Notes under the pieces: model-generated | The model's input: only the letters and a program-made list of their open reading frames with translations | What the model was told of the DNA's origin: nothing | The model's database searches: none | In this document: positions 25,339 to 33,543 of the stretch, in pieces | Layout: each line of letters opens with the position of its first letter | Numbering within the stretch: position 1 is the first letter of the stretch | Translations under genes and position numbers: made by a program | From: an uncultured Bacteroidales bacterium | Lineage (GTDB): Bacteria > Bacteroidota > Bacteroidia > Bacteroidales > P3 | Direction of reading: 5' to 3' | Assembly (NCBI GenBank): GCA_900316055.1 | Contig: ONBK01000005.1 | Location: forward strand, 62,001-126,000 | Length of the DNA stretch: 64,000 bases

Positions 25339-27459
25339 ATGCCCTTAAACTCATACTATAGCAAATCAATTTCCGCTTTTCTGGATGACGACCCAGAACA
25401 GATTGAGTTAAGGTTATTGGCCAAAGGTGGTAATGCTCCCGAGCAGAAAAGTGCTTGGATAGAGGAGATAGATATTCTTCAATCAGCGCTACAACCTTAT
25501 CGTGGGGAGGAAGGGCAAATAATATTTGAATACACAATTCCTCGAATGGGAAAACGGATAGACGTTGTCCTCTTATTACGTGGAATCGTTCTCGTTATTG
25601 AGTTCAAAAGTGGCGAGAAGAAGTATCTCAGGGCCGATGCTGAACAGGTTATAGATTATGCACTTGACCTGAAATATTTCCATAAAGAAAGTGAGATAGC
25701 ACCGATTGTTCCTATTCTTGTTGCTACCAAAGCAAAGAATTTTGAACAAGTTTTAGAGACTTCCGCTTATCACGACCAAGTATATACTCCTATTTTTAGT
25801 AATGTCACGTCTCTACCTTCTACGATTGCCAAAATATTGCAAGAAGTTAAGGGTAATAAGATTGATTTTGATAGATGGGAAATTAGTAATTACCAACCAA
25901 CTCCTACCATTATTGAGGCAGCACGAACTTTGTATGCAAAAAACAAAGTCGAAGAAATAACCCGTACAGAGGCATCTGCTGCATCCATCCATCGAACAAC
26001 AGAGTTTGTAAAGAAAGTCGTACAAGAGACAAAAGATACCAACGGGAAAACAATCTGTTTTGTAACAGGTGTTCCTGGTGCAGGAAAAACTCTTGTGGGG
26101 TTGAATGTCGCATTTTTATTGGATGAAAAATATCGAGAGAGTGACAACCCCGAACAGGCAGAGGCTGTTTATATGTCTGGCAATGGCCCATTGGTAAAAG
26201 TACTACAAGCAGCATTAGCAAAAGATAAAATTGCTAGAGAGAAAGCCGAAGGTAAGAAAAAAACAACAAAAGCATCCGATGCACTACGTGAAGCGAGTTC
26301 AAAGGTACAAGGAATCTCCGACTATCGCGAACGAATGCTTCACAAGATAAAAACTCCAATTATCGAAGGGCAACAAGATTTAGCAATTGATCCTAATCTC
26401 GCTAAATGGACAGAAGAAAATGGTTATGCCGAATATGAGCACATTGCCATCTTCGACGAGGCTCAACGCTGTTGGAATAAGTCCAAATTGGCAGATTGGT
26501 TAAAGCGTGGCGGTAGCTATGGAAATAAAATGAAAGTACCAAACTTCCCCATGTCAGAGGCAGAGTTCTTGGTGTGGTCACTTAATCTGCGTCCAGATTG
26601 GGCTGTTATTATTTGTTTGGTTGGCGGTGGGCAAGAAATTCATACAGGTGAGGCGGGTATTGGCGAGTGGATTAAAGCAATCAACAATCGCTTTCCTGAG
26701 TGGCGTGTTTGTATCTCTGATCAATTGAAGGACGAAGCATACGAGAAGGGAAACACGAAAGAGGAAATTAGCAAAGTCAAGAAACTCACGCCCAACAAAG
26801 ATTTACATTTGGCTGTAAGCATGCGGTCTTTCCGTGCTGAACGACAGGCAAATTGGGTTGAGCATGTTCTTCACTTTCAAGTTGAAGATGCGCAGAAAGA
26901 GTATTCAAGCCTAACATCAAAATATCCCATCGTACTTACCCGAGACATTAACAAAGCAAAAGATTGGCTCAAACAACATGCTCGTGGTTCTGAACGCTAC
27001 GGAATGATTGTTTCTTCAAAAGCTGCCCGATTACGTCCTTTGGCTATTGATATCAAGCGTAAAATCGATGTTGTAAACTGGTTTTTGGCCGATAGGGATA
27101 ATGTCAGTTCTTCATATTTTTTGGAAGATACGGCCACCGAATTTGATATTCAAGGATTGGAACTGGATTGGACATGTGTGGTTTGGGATGGTGATTTGCG
27201 ATACCATAACAAAAAATGGACGCATCACCAATTCACTAGCACGAAATGGAACGACATACGGCAAGAGCAAGACCAAGAATATCAAGAAAACGCGTATCGC
27301 GTACTTTTGACTCGTGCACGTCAAGGAATGGTAATTTGTGTTCCTGAAGGGAACAATAAAAGAGATGCCGCTGGTGAATATGAGGACAAGAGCCGCAAAC
27401 CAGAGATTTATGACAGCACCTACGAATACCTTAAATCTATTGGCATAAAAGAAATATGA
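25339..27459 (+). CDS. DUF2075 nuclease/P-loop helicase
   Basis: 706 residues. The N-terminal part has a PD-(D/E)xK-like core: RIDVVLLLRGIVLVIEFKSG, with a candidate Asp and the E-x-K pair at about 75-89. The DUF2075 helicase domain follows with Walker A GVPGAGKTL (about 240), Walker B IAIFDEAQRCW (about 370), SMRSFRAE, and the late VLLTRARQGMVICVPEG motif VI-like segment near the C-terminus. It probably acts on DNA ends or structured DNA in the cytoplasm. The stop overlaps the start of the RecQ-UvrD fusion (ATGA), so the two are coupled. Base composition is clearly AT-richer than the backbone, suggesting transfer. Confidence 0.85.
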   Translation: MPLNSYYSKSISAFLDDDPEQIELRLLAKGGNAPEQKSAWIEEIDILQSALQPYRGEEGQIIFEYTIPRMGKRIDVVLLLRGIVLVIEFKSGEKKYLRADAEQVIDYALDLKYFHKESEIAPIVPILVATKAKNFEQVLETSAYHDQVYTPIFSNVTSLPSTIAKILQEVKGNKIDFDRWEISNYQPTPTIIEAARTLYAKNKVEEITRTEASAASIHRTTEFVKKVVQETKDTNGKTICFVTGVPGAGKTLVGLNVAFLLDEKYRESDNPEQAEAVYMSGNGPLVKVLQAALAKDKIAREKAEGKKKTTKASDALREASSKVQGISDYRERMLHKIKTPIIEGQQDLAIDPNLAKWTEENGYAEYEHIAIFDEAQRCWNKSKLADWLKRGGSYGNKMKVPNFPMSEAEFLVWSLNLRPDWAVIICLVGGGQEIHTGEAGIGEWIKAINNRFPEWRVCISDQLKDEAYEKGNTKEEISKVKKLTPNKDLHLAVSMRSFRAERQANWVEHVLHFQVEDAQKEYSSLTSKYPIVLTRDINKAKDWLKQHARGSERYGMIVSSKAARLRPLAIDIKRKIDVVNWFLADRDNVSSSYFLEDTATEFDIQGLELDWTCVVWDGDLRYHNKKWTHHQFTSTKWNDIRQEQDQEYQENAYRVLLTRARQGMVICVPEGNNKRDAAGEYEDKSRKPEIYDSTYEYLKSIGIKEI

Positions 27460-30400
27460 TTGCCTTTATTGATACTGAGGTTAGCTTTCAAAACAAGCAG
27501 GCAAAAGATTTCGGAGTTGTTCGCGAAGATGGTGCTGTATTACATACGCACTCCTTGGATGAGTTTCAAAAGTTCATCTACGATTGTGAATATATTTGCG
27601 GACACAATATCATTAAGTTTGATCTGAAATACTCAAGTATTAAAGGCAAACACATATATATTGACACATTACCCCTTTCCCCACTGCTCTTCCCAAACAA
27701 ACCATACCACCGCTTGGTAAAGGATGACAAACTCCAGGTGGAAGAGTTGAATAACCCTGTCAACGATGCTAAAAAAGCCAAAGATCTCTTCTTTGATGAG
27801 GCGGAAGCGTGGAAACATCTTACCGAGCAGAAACATGAAATACTCTATCAGTTGTTACACAACAAACCAGAGTTTAGTGGCTTTTTCAAATATGTTGGGT
27901 ATTATCCACAAACCCAATCTTCTCTTTTCGGGCGTCTGACATCGTCCAAACCTGATATTAGCTCATTAATCATTACTGAGTATCATAGTAAAATATGTGG
28001 CAATGTTAATATTAGTAAGCTAACCAATAGTTATCCCATAGAGTTGGCTTATGCCCTTGCCGTTATTGGGGCAGATGATATTATGAGTATTACACCGGCA
28101 TGGGTACAACGGAACTATCCACATATGGCCAGTGTGATGAATCAGCTGAGAAACACACCCTGTGGCGAATGTGAGTACTGCAGGAATCAACTGGATGCAC
28201 ATAAAGGACTTCAAGAATTCTTTGGATATAATGAATTCCGCCTATTTGACGGGAAAAGGATGCAACAGGAGGCAGTGGAAGCTGCTATTCGCGGCGAGTC
28301 AATACTAACCATTTTCCCAACCGGTGGCGGAAAGAGCCTTACGTTCCAACTACCTGCCTTAATGGCCGGTCGTAACACGCACGGTCTTACGGTAGTCGTC
28401 TCCCCGTTGCAATCGCTCATGAAGGACCAAGTAGATAATCTTGCCGAACGAGGTATAAGTGATGCGGTAACAATCAACGGGCTTCTTGATCCAATCGAAC
28501 GTGCCAGTGCGGTGCAACAAGTGGCTGACGGTTCAGCAAACCTGCTGTATATCGCCCCTGAGATGCTGCGGAGCAAAACAATCGAACGCTTGCTACTTGG
28601 GCGAAATGTGGTACGATTTGTTATCGACGAAGCCCACTGTTTCTCTGCCTGGGGACAAGATTTTCGTGTAGATTATCTGTATATTGGCGACTTTATTCGT
28701 CATCTTCAAGAGCTGAAGCAACAGCAACAACCCATCGCAGTATCCTGTTTCACCGCAACAGCCAAGCAAAAAGTTATTACAGATATCTGCGACTACTTCA
28801 TGCAGAAACTTAATCTGAACCTAAAAGTATTTGCAGCTAATTCAGAAAGGAAAAATCTACACTACACGGTTATTCATTCTGATACAGACGACGATAAATA
28901 CAACCAATTGCGATCTCTTATTCTTGGTCACAATTGCCCTTCTATCATATACGTAAGTCGCACAAAACGCACCAAAGAACTATCGGATCATTTAAGAGCG
29001 GACGGCATTCGGGCTCTCCCATTCAATGGGAAAATGGAGGCTGCTGACAAAATCCGAAATCAAGATGCCTTTATGAATGGGGAAGCTCAGGTTATCGTGG
29101 CGACTTCCGCTTTCGGTATGGGTGTAGACAAAAAGGATGTAGGATTGGTGATTCACTACGACATTAGCGACTCTTTGGAAAGCTACATTCAAGAGGCCGG
29201 CCGCGCAGGACGAGACCCCCACATGGAGGCTGATTGTTATATATTGTATGCCGATAGCGATCTTGACAAACACTTCATTCTGCTAAATCAAACGAAACTT
29301 TCCATTAGTGAAATTCAGCAGGTGTGGAGAGCTATAAAAGATATGACACAACAGCGTCCAACCGTAAGTTGTTCCCCTCTTGAAATAGCACGTAAAGCAG
29401 GATGGGGTGACGAAGTGGACGATGTGGAGACAAGGATCAAGGCAGCCATTGCAGCATTAGAGGATGCTGGTTTCATTGAACGAGGTAGCAATGCTCCACA
29501 TGTTTTTGCTACGGGAATCACCGTAGGTAATATGGATGAAGCTCGTCGACGAATTACTCGTTCCTCTTTGTTTGATGATACCACTCGTGAGGAGGCTGTC
29601 AGAATTATCAGCTCGTTAATTAGCCGCCGCGCAACACAGCAAAATAGTGATGAGGCGGAGAGTCGCATTGATTATTTGGCCGATGTGTTGGGGATGTCGA
29701 AGGAATCCGTTATTCGCAATGTAAACCTAATGCGACAAGAAGGCATATTGGCTGACAGTCAAGATATGTTGGCAGGCCTTCCCAAAAGTAACACGATGCG
29801 TGAACTTAAAAACACATTGCAACTTGAGCGATTCCTTCTCTCAAAACTCACAAATAAGACTCGTGAACTGAACTATAAAGAGCTAAACGAAGAGGCACAA
29901 TCGCAAGGAATGTCTTTCTGTAATGTAAAACGTATCAAAACATTACTATATTTCTTGCGACTTAAAGGATACGTAAGAAAAGAAGAACATACTGCAGCCG
30001 GAAGCGTAAGTCTTCGCTTGCAAGTTGATTCAGATGCAACGATGCAACATTTCGAGCGTAGAGCAGGCCTTTGTCAATTTGTAGTAGAAACAATCAGTAC
30101 TCAGAAGATTGAAAAGGACAGTTCTTTCGTTCCTTTCTCGTTGGTAGGTCTACTTAACCAATACAACACTTCTCAGTTATCGCTATCCGACCCGCCTACC
30201 CTTTCTGATATGGAGGAGGCGCTACTGTTCCTGAGTAAAAATGAATTGCTAAAAATTGAGGGCGGTTTCTTGGTTATATATAACACCATGCAGCTTAGCC
30301 GTAAAGTGGAGCGTAAGTCAAGATACACCAAAGAAAACTACCGTCTACTGGATGAGTTCTATAAGCAGCGAATCCAACAAATTCATATTGTCGGTGAATA

Positions 30401-32132
30401 TGCCAACCTGATGGTGCGTGACTACAACGCAGCGCTACAATACGTAAGCGACTACTTCACCATGGATTATCGTCGCTTCATCAACAAGTATTTCAAGGAA
30501 GACCGCAAGACTGAAATCAACCAGAATATCACACCTGCTAAATACAAGAAAATATTTGGCACACTTTCCACTCGTCAGCTGGAGATAATTAACGACAAGG
30601 AATCGCGCTATATTGTAGTTGCGGCAGGTCCTGGTAGTGGAAAAACACGCGTGTTGGTACACAAGTTGGCATCACTTCTATTGCTTGAAGACGTAAAACA
30701 CGAGCAATTGCTGATGCTCACTTTTTCTCGTGCAGCAGCTACCGAATTCAAAAAGCGTCTTATCGAACTTGTTGGCAATGCGGCTCACTTTGTTGATATC
30801 AAAACGTTCCATTCATATAGTTTTGATTTGCTTGGCAAACAGGGCTCACTTGAAGAAGCTGACAGCGTAGTGCAGCGAGCTGCAGAGATAATCGAAAATG
30901 GTGAGGTAGAAACTGCCAAAATTGCAAAAAATGTGCTTGTCATCGATGAGGCACAAGATATGGGACCTGATGACTATCGTTTGGTACGAGCGCTCATGCA
31001 ACGAAATGAAGAGATGCGTGTGATTGCTGTAGGAGACGATGATCAAAATATCTATGCTTTCCGTGGAAGCGATTCGAAATACCTCCACTCGCTTGTGGTT
31101 GACTATAACGCTACATTGTATGAAATGACCGACAATTATCGGTCAGCACAAGAAATTGTCAACCATGCCAACCGTTTTGTACGGCGCATACCAAACCGTA
31201 TGAAACACACACCGATTAAAGCTGTAACAACAGATAAGGGTGTTGTAAAAACAATTCCTACTGATGCAAAGTTTGTTATTCAACGTTCGGCAATTAATGG
31301 TTCTACTGCCATTCTGACTCGTACTAACGAACAGGCATTACAAGTGGCTTATCAATTAGAGCAACATGGTATTCGTGCATTATTGGTGCAATCTGGCAGC
31401 GGATTCCGCTTTATTAATCTCGCGGAAGTACGATATTTTGTCAAATACCTCGGAGATGATGGCTCTGTTATAAGCAAAGACGTTTGGGAAACCGCCAAAG
31501 AACGCACGTGTCAAAACTATGCCACAAGCCGACTTCTTCCAGCAATGAAACATTTCTGGGAAGACTACGAACAGATTAACCGGACAATCTATCGGAGTGA
31601 TTTACACCAATTCCTTTTGGAAAGCGATGTGGAGGATTTTGTCTCATTCGACAACAACTGTGTGTTCGTAAGCACTATTCATAAAGCCAAAGGGCGCGAG
31701 TTTGACACAGCTCACCTCTTTGTTTCAGAACCCGACACTACCAATCCTGACGACCTTCGCACCATATATGTAGGTCTTACCCGTGCTCGCCGAAACCTGT
31801 ACATCTATAATAAGCCCGTTTTGGATCAAACAAACATCTCTATAAGCCTCAATCTACATGATGTTTGGCTTGATTACTTCAAAGAGCGTAAAGATAAGGT
31901 TTTAAGACTGCGTAGCGGTGATGGTTTAAAATATTCCAATGGCTACCTTATCTCACAACAAGGCGACTATATAGCATGTTTGTCGAAGGCGAGGAAACAG
32001 CAGATGGAAGAATTATATCAAAAAGGATACCATGTAATCAGCGTTCAAGTGAGCTATATCCTCGCCTGGCGTCCTAGAGAAGAGCCCCAGGAAGTAGCTG
32101 TTTGTCTTGCAAATATCATTTTGCAGAAATAA
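27456..32132 (+). CDS. Exonuclease-RecQ-UvrD fusion helicase
   Basis: 1558 residues. Residues 1-60 resemble a DEDD exonuclease (FIDTEV at the start, GHNIIKFDLKY near 50). A Cys cluster CGECEYC is at about 231-237. RecQ module: Walker A TGGGKSLTF (about 288), DEAHCFSAWGQDFR (about 388), SRTKRTKEL and QEAGRAGRD. A winged-helix-like region follows, then a full UvrD module: Walker A AGPGSGKTR (about 1057), DEAQDMGPDDYR (about 1162), DDDQNIYAFRGSD, STIHKAKGREF (about 1405) and VGLTRARRNLYIY. Two helicases of opposite families in one chain suggest end processing plus unwinding, as in repair or defence against invading DNA. Translationally coupled to the DUF2075 gene; AT-rich. Confidence 0.87.
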   Translation: MIAFIDTEVSFQNKQAKDFGVVREDGAVLHTHSLDEFQKFIYDCEYICGHNIIKFDLKYSSIKGKHIYIDTLPLSPLLFPNKPYHRLVKDDKLQVEELNNPVNDAKKAKDLFFDEAEAWKHLTEQKHEILYQLLHNKPEFSGFFKYVGYYPQTQSSLFGRLTSSKPDISSLIITEYHSKICGNVNISKLTNSYPIELAYALAVIGADDIMSITPAWVQRNYPHMASVMNQLRNTPCGECEYCRNQLDAHKGLQEFFGYNEFRLFDGKRMQQEAVEAAIRGESILTIFPTGGGKSLTFQLPALMAGRNTHGLTVVVSPLQSLMKDQVDNLAERGISDAVTINGLLDPIERASAVQQVADGSANLLYIAPEMLRSKTIERLLLGRNVVRFVIDEAHCFSAWGQDFRVDYLYIGDFIRHLQELKQQQQPIAVSCFTATAKQKVITDICDYFMQKLNLNLKVFAANSERKNLHYTVIHSDTDDDKYNQLRSLILGHNCPSIIYVSRTKRTKELSDHLRADGIRALPFNGKMEAADKIRNQDAFMNGEAQVIVATSAFGMGVDKKDVGLVIHYDISDSLESYIQEAGRAGRDPHMEADCYILYADSDLDKHFILLNQTKLSISEIQQVWRAIKDMTQQRPTVSCSPLEIARKAGWGDEVDDVETRIKAAIAALEDAGFIERGSNAPHVFATGITVGNMDEARRRITRSSLFDDTTREEAVRIISSLISRRATQQNSDEAESRIDYLADVLGMSKESVIRNVNLMRQEGILADSQDMLAGLPKSNTMRELKNTLQLERFLLSKLTNKTRELNYKELNEEAQSQGMSFCNVKRIKTLLYFLRLKGYVRKEEHTAAGSVSLRLQVDSDATMQHFERRAGLCQFVVETISTQKIEKDSSFVPFSLVGLLNQYNTSQLSLSDPPTLSDMEEALLFLSKNELLKIEGGFLVIYNTMQLSRKVERKSRYTKENYRLLDEFYKQRIQQIHIVGEYANLMVRDYNAALQYVSDYFTMDYRRFINKYFKEDRKTEINQNITPAKYKKIFGTLSTRQLEIINDKESRYIVVAAGPGSGKTRVLVHKLASLLLLEDVKHEQLLMLTFSRAAATEFKKRLIELVGNAAHFVDIKTFHSYSFDLLGKQGSLEEADSVVQRAAEIIENGEVETAKIAKNVLVIDEAQDMGPDDYRLVRALMQRNEEMRVIAVGDDDQNIYAFRGSDSKYLHSLVVDYNATLYEMTDNYRSAQEIVNHANRFVRRIPNRMKHTPIKAVTTDKGVVKTIPTDAKFVIQRSAINGSTAILTRTNEQALQVAYQLEQHGIRALLVQSGSGFRFINLAEVRYFVKYLGDDGSVISKDVWETAKERTCQNYATSRLLPAMKHFWEDYEQINRTIYRSDLHQFLLESDVEDFVSFDNNCVFVSTIHKAKGREFDTAHLFVSEPDTTNPDDLRTIYVGLTRARRNLYIYNKPVLDQTNISISLNLHDVWLDYFKERKDKVLRLRSGDGLKYSNGYLISQQGDYIACLSKARKQQMEELYQKGYHVISVQVSYILAWRPREEPQEVAVCLANIILQK

Positions 32133-32228
32133 AACGGGGCACTAATTAAATACGGCAAAGACAACGCCGGACACAATAAGGGCGCGGTAGCAGTTCCATT
32201 CTCAGAACTGGTTTGCTGCAAGGTGTGA
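32133..32228 (+). other. Open 31-codon extension after the helicase stop
   Basis: The frame after the helicase TAA continues without a stop for 31 codons (NGALIKYGKDNAGHNKG, ending LVCCKV). A stretch of this length open by chance is not rare. It could also be a lost C-terminus or a fragment of another gene. Confidence 0.25.
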
Positions 32229-32464
32229 TTTCCTATGACCGACACGATGACACCCGACCAGCGGCATGTCTGCATGTCGCACATTCGCTCGAAGGACACC
32301 AAACCCGAGCTGAAGGTGCGGAAGTGGCTGTGGAGCCACGGGTATCGCTACCGGTTGAACGTCAAGAGTGTCCCGGGAAAGCCGGATATCGTGATGCGGC
32401 CGTACAGGACGGCCATTTTTGTCAACGGGTGCTTCTGGCACGGGCACGGGGTGACGGAGTCACC

Positions 32465-32501
32465 AGTTCAAGGTTCAAAGTTCAAGGTTGATGGTTCCAA
32501 G
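32465..32501. repeat. In-frame AGTTCAAGG array in the vsr remnant
   Basis: Degenerate GTTCAAGGTTCAAA units replace the usual segment between FWHGH and the IPQSNREFW motif. Confidence 0.75.
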
Positions 32502-32659
32502 TGTTGCAAGATTCCGCAGTCGAACCGCGAGTTCTGGGTGGCGAAGATACGTCGCAACAGGGAGCACTCGTCAAGTGGCGCAGCACCTGGGCGAGCTGCT
32601 GGGGGCCGACACCTGCCACAAGATGATTTTGTAGGGTCACTATTTATAGCGACAAAAGA

Positions 32660-32687
32660 AGAGGATGCCAAAAATTTGGCATCCTCT
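32660..32687 (-). terminator. Intrinsic terminator of the FKBP gene
   Basis: AGAGGATGCC and GGCATCCTCT pair perfectly over an 8-nt loop, about 50 nt past the FKBP stop, with a moderate T-rich run after it on the minus strand. Confidence 0.6.
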
Positions 32688-32738
32688 GTTTATGAAATCC
32701 TGTCCTTTTCTGCCCAAGGCGGATAGGGAGCATGGGGA

Positions 32739-33506
32739 TTAATATTCGTAGAGTTCGTGGAGTTCGATTTCGTAGATGACGGGGGTGAAGGGGGGGATGA
32801 GTCCTTCGGTGCCTTCGGCGCCGAAAGCAAGCTGGTAGGGGAAGTAGAAGCGGTAGATGCTGCCGACATTCATGAGCTGGAAGGCTTCGATGAGGCCGGG
32901 GAACATGGGGGAACCGACGACATGGATGATGGGCTCGCGGTTGCCATAGGTCTGGTCGATGGGCTGTCCGCTGAGGAGGTTGAAGCTCTTATAGTCGAAG
33001 CGGATGCGCTGCGCGAATTCGGCCTTGGGTCCGTGGCCGGGCTTGAGGACCTCGTAGTAGAAGAGGTAGTCGCCCACCTGTTTCTGTTTGACGGCGGGAT
33101 TGGTCTTCTTGAGATTGGCGAAGTAGACGCGCTGGAGGCTGTCGACAGTCTCGGCCATGTTTTTGGCTTTGTGCTGCATGATGGCGGCATACTGCAAGTT
33201 GGCATACTGTGCGATGTCGCGAGCCATCTCGTCGGTGAGGGGGTTCTGGGTGCCGCCCTTGAGGGTGTAGGCGAAGGCTTCGAGGACGAGGTCGTGATCG
33301 AAGACGGTGTCGAAGTATTCGCCCTGCAGGGCGAGGGCGAGGTACTGGCCGTAGGCCCAGGAGAGGGAGTCCTTGATGGAGTGGATCTCGGTGGCGGGGG
33401 CTTGGGCGGTGTCGACATGGACGGCGACGGAGGAATTGTTGTTGCCGCAGGAGGCGAAGAGGAAAGCTGCGAGGATCAGGGAGTAGAGAGACAAATGACG
33501 TTTCAT
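32739..33506 (-). CDS. FKBP-type peptidyl-prolyl isomerase lipoprotein
   Basis: 255 residues. Signal peptide with lipobox (FLFASC, then GNNNSS) places it in the envelope. An N-terminal helical FKBP_N-type dimerisation region (about 40-140) precedes the FKBP fold: RIRFDYKSFNLL, a substrate loop with FPGLIEAFQLMNVGSIYRF, FPYQLAFGAEG and PPFTPVIYEIELHEL. This is the FklB/Mip arrangement; it catalyses cis-trans isomerisation of proline bonds in exported proteins. It lies 37 bp after the C25 protease gene and may share its transcript, which would suit folding of secreted proteins. Confidence 0.88.
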   Translation of the reverse strand: MKRHLSLYSLILAAFLFASCGNNNSSVAVHVDTAQAPATEIHSIKDSLSWAYGQYLALALQGEYFDTVFDHDLVLEAFAYTLKGGTQNPLTDEMARDIAQYANLQYAAIMQHKAKNMAETVDSLQRVYFANLKKTNPAVKQKQVGDYLFYYEVLKPGHGPKAEFAQRIRFDYKSFNLLSGQPIDQTYGNREPIIHVVGSPMFPGLIEAFQLMNVGSIYRFYFPYQLAFGAEGTEGLIPPFTPVIYEIELHELYEY

Positions 33507-33543
33507 GATGAGACTATTTTTTTAAATTCTAATTTCCAAGTGA

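Larger units (their letters stand above)
32235..32726 (+). pseudogene. vsr: Decayed very-short-patch-repair endonuclease
   Basis: The first 115 residues match Vsr T:G mismatch endonucleases: MTDTMTPDQRHVCMSHIRSK, PELKVRKWLW, PGKPDIVMRPYRTAIFVNGCFWHGH and SNREFWVAKIRRNRE. The catalytic Asp in PGKPDIV and FVNGCFWH are present. After NRE the expected helical end and VWEC-like motif are missing, and the tail is of unnatural composition and contains a terminator hairpin (32660-32687). The second frame from 32572 to 32634 (QVAQHLGELLGADTCHKMIL) looks more protein-like, so a deletion or frameshift has joined unrelated sequence. A TTCAAGG repeat (32465-32501) also replaces the segment after FWHGH. 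No dcm-type methyltransferase is adjacent. Confidence 0.75.
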
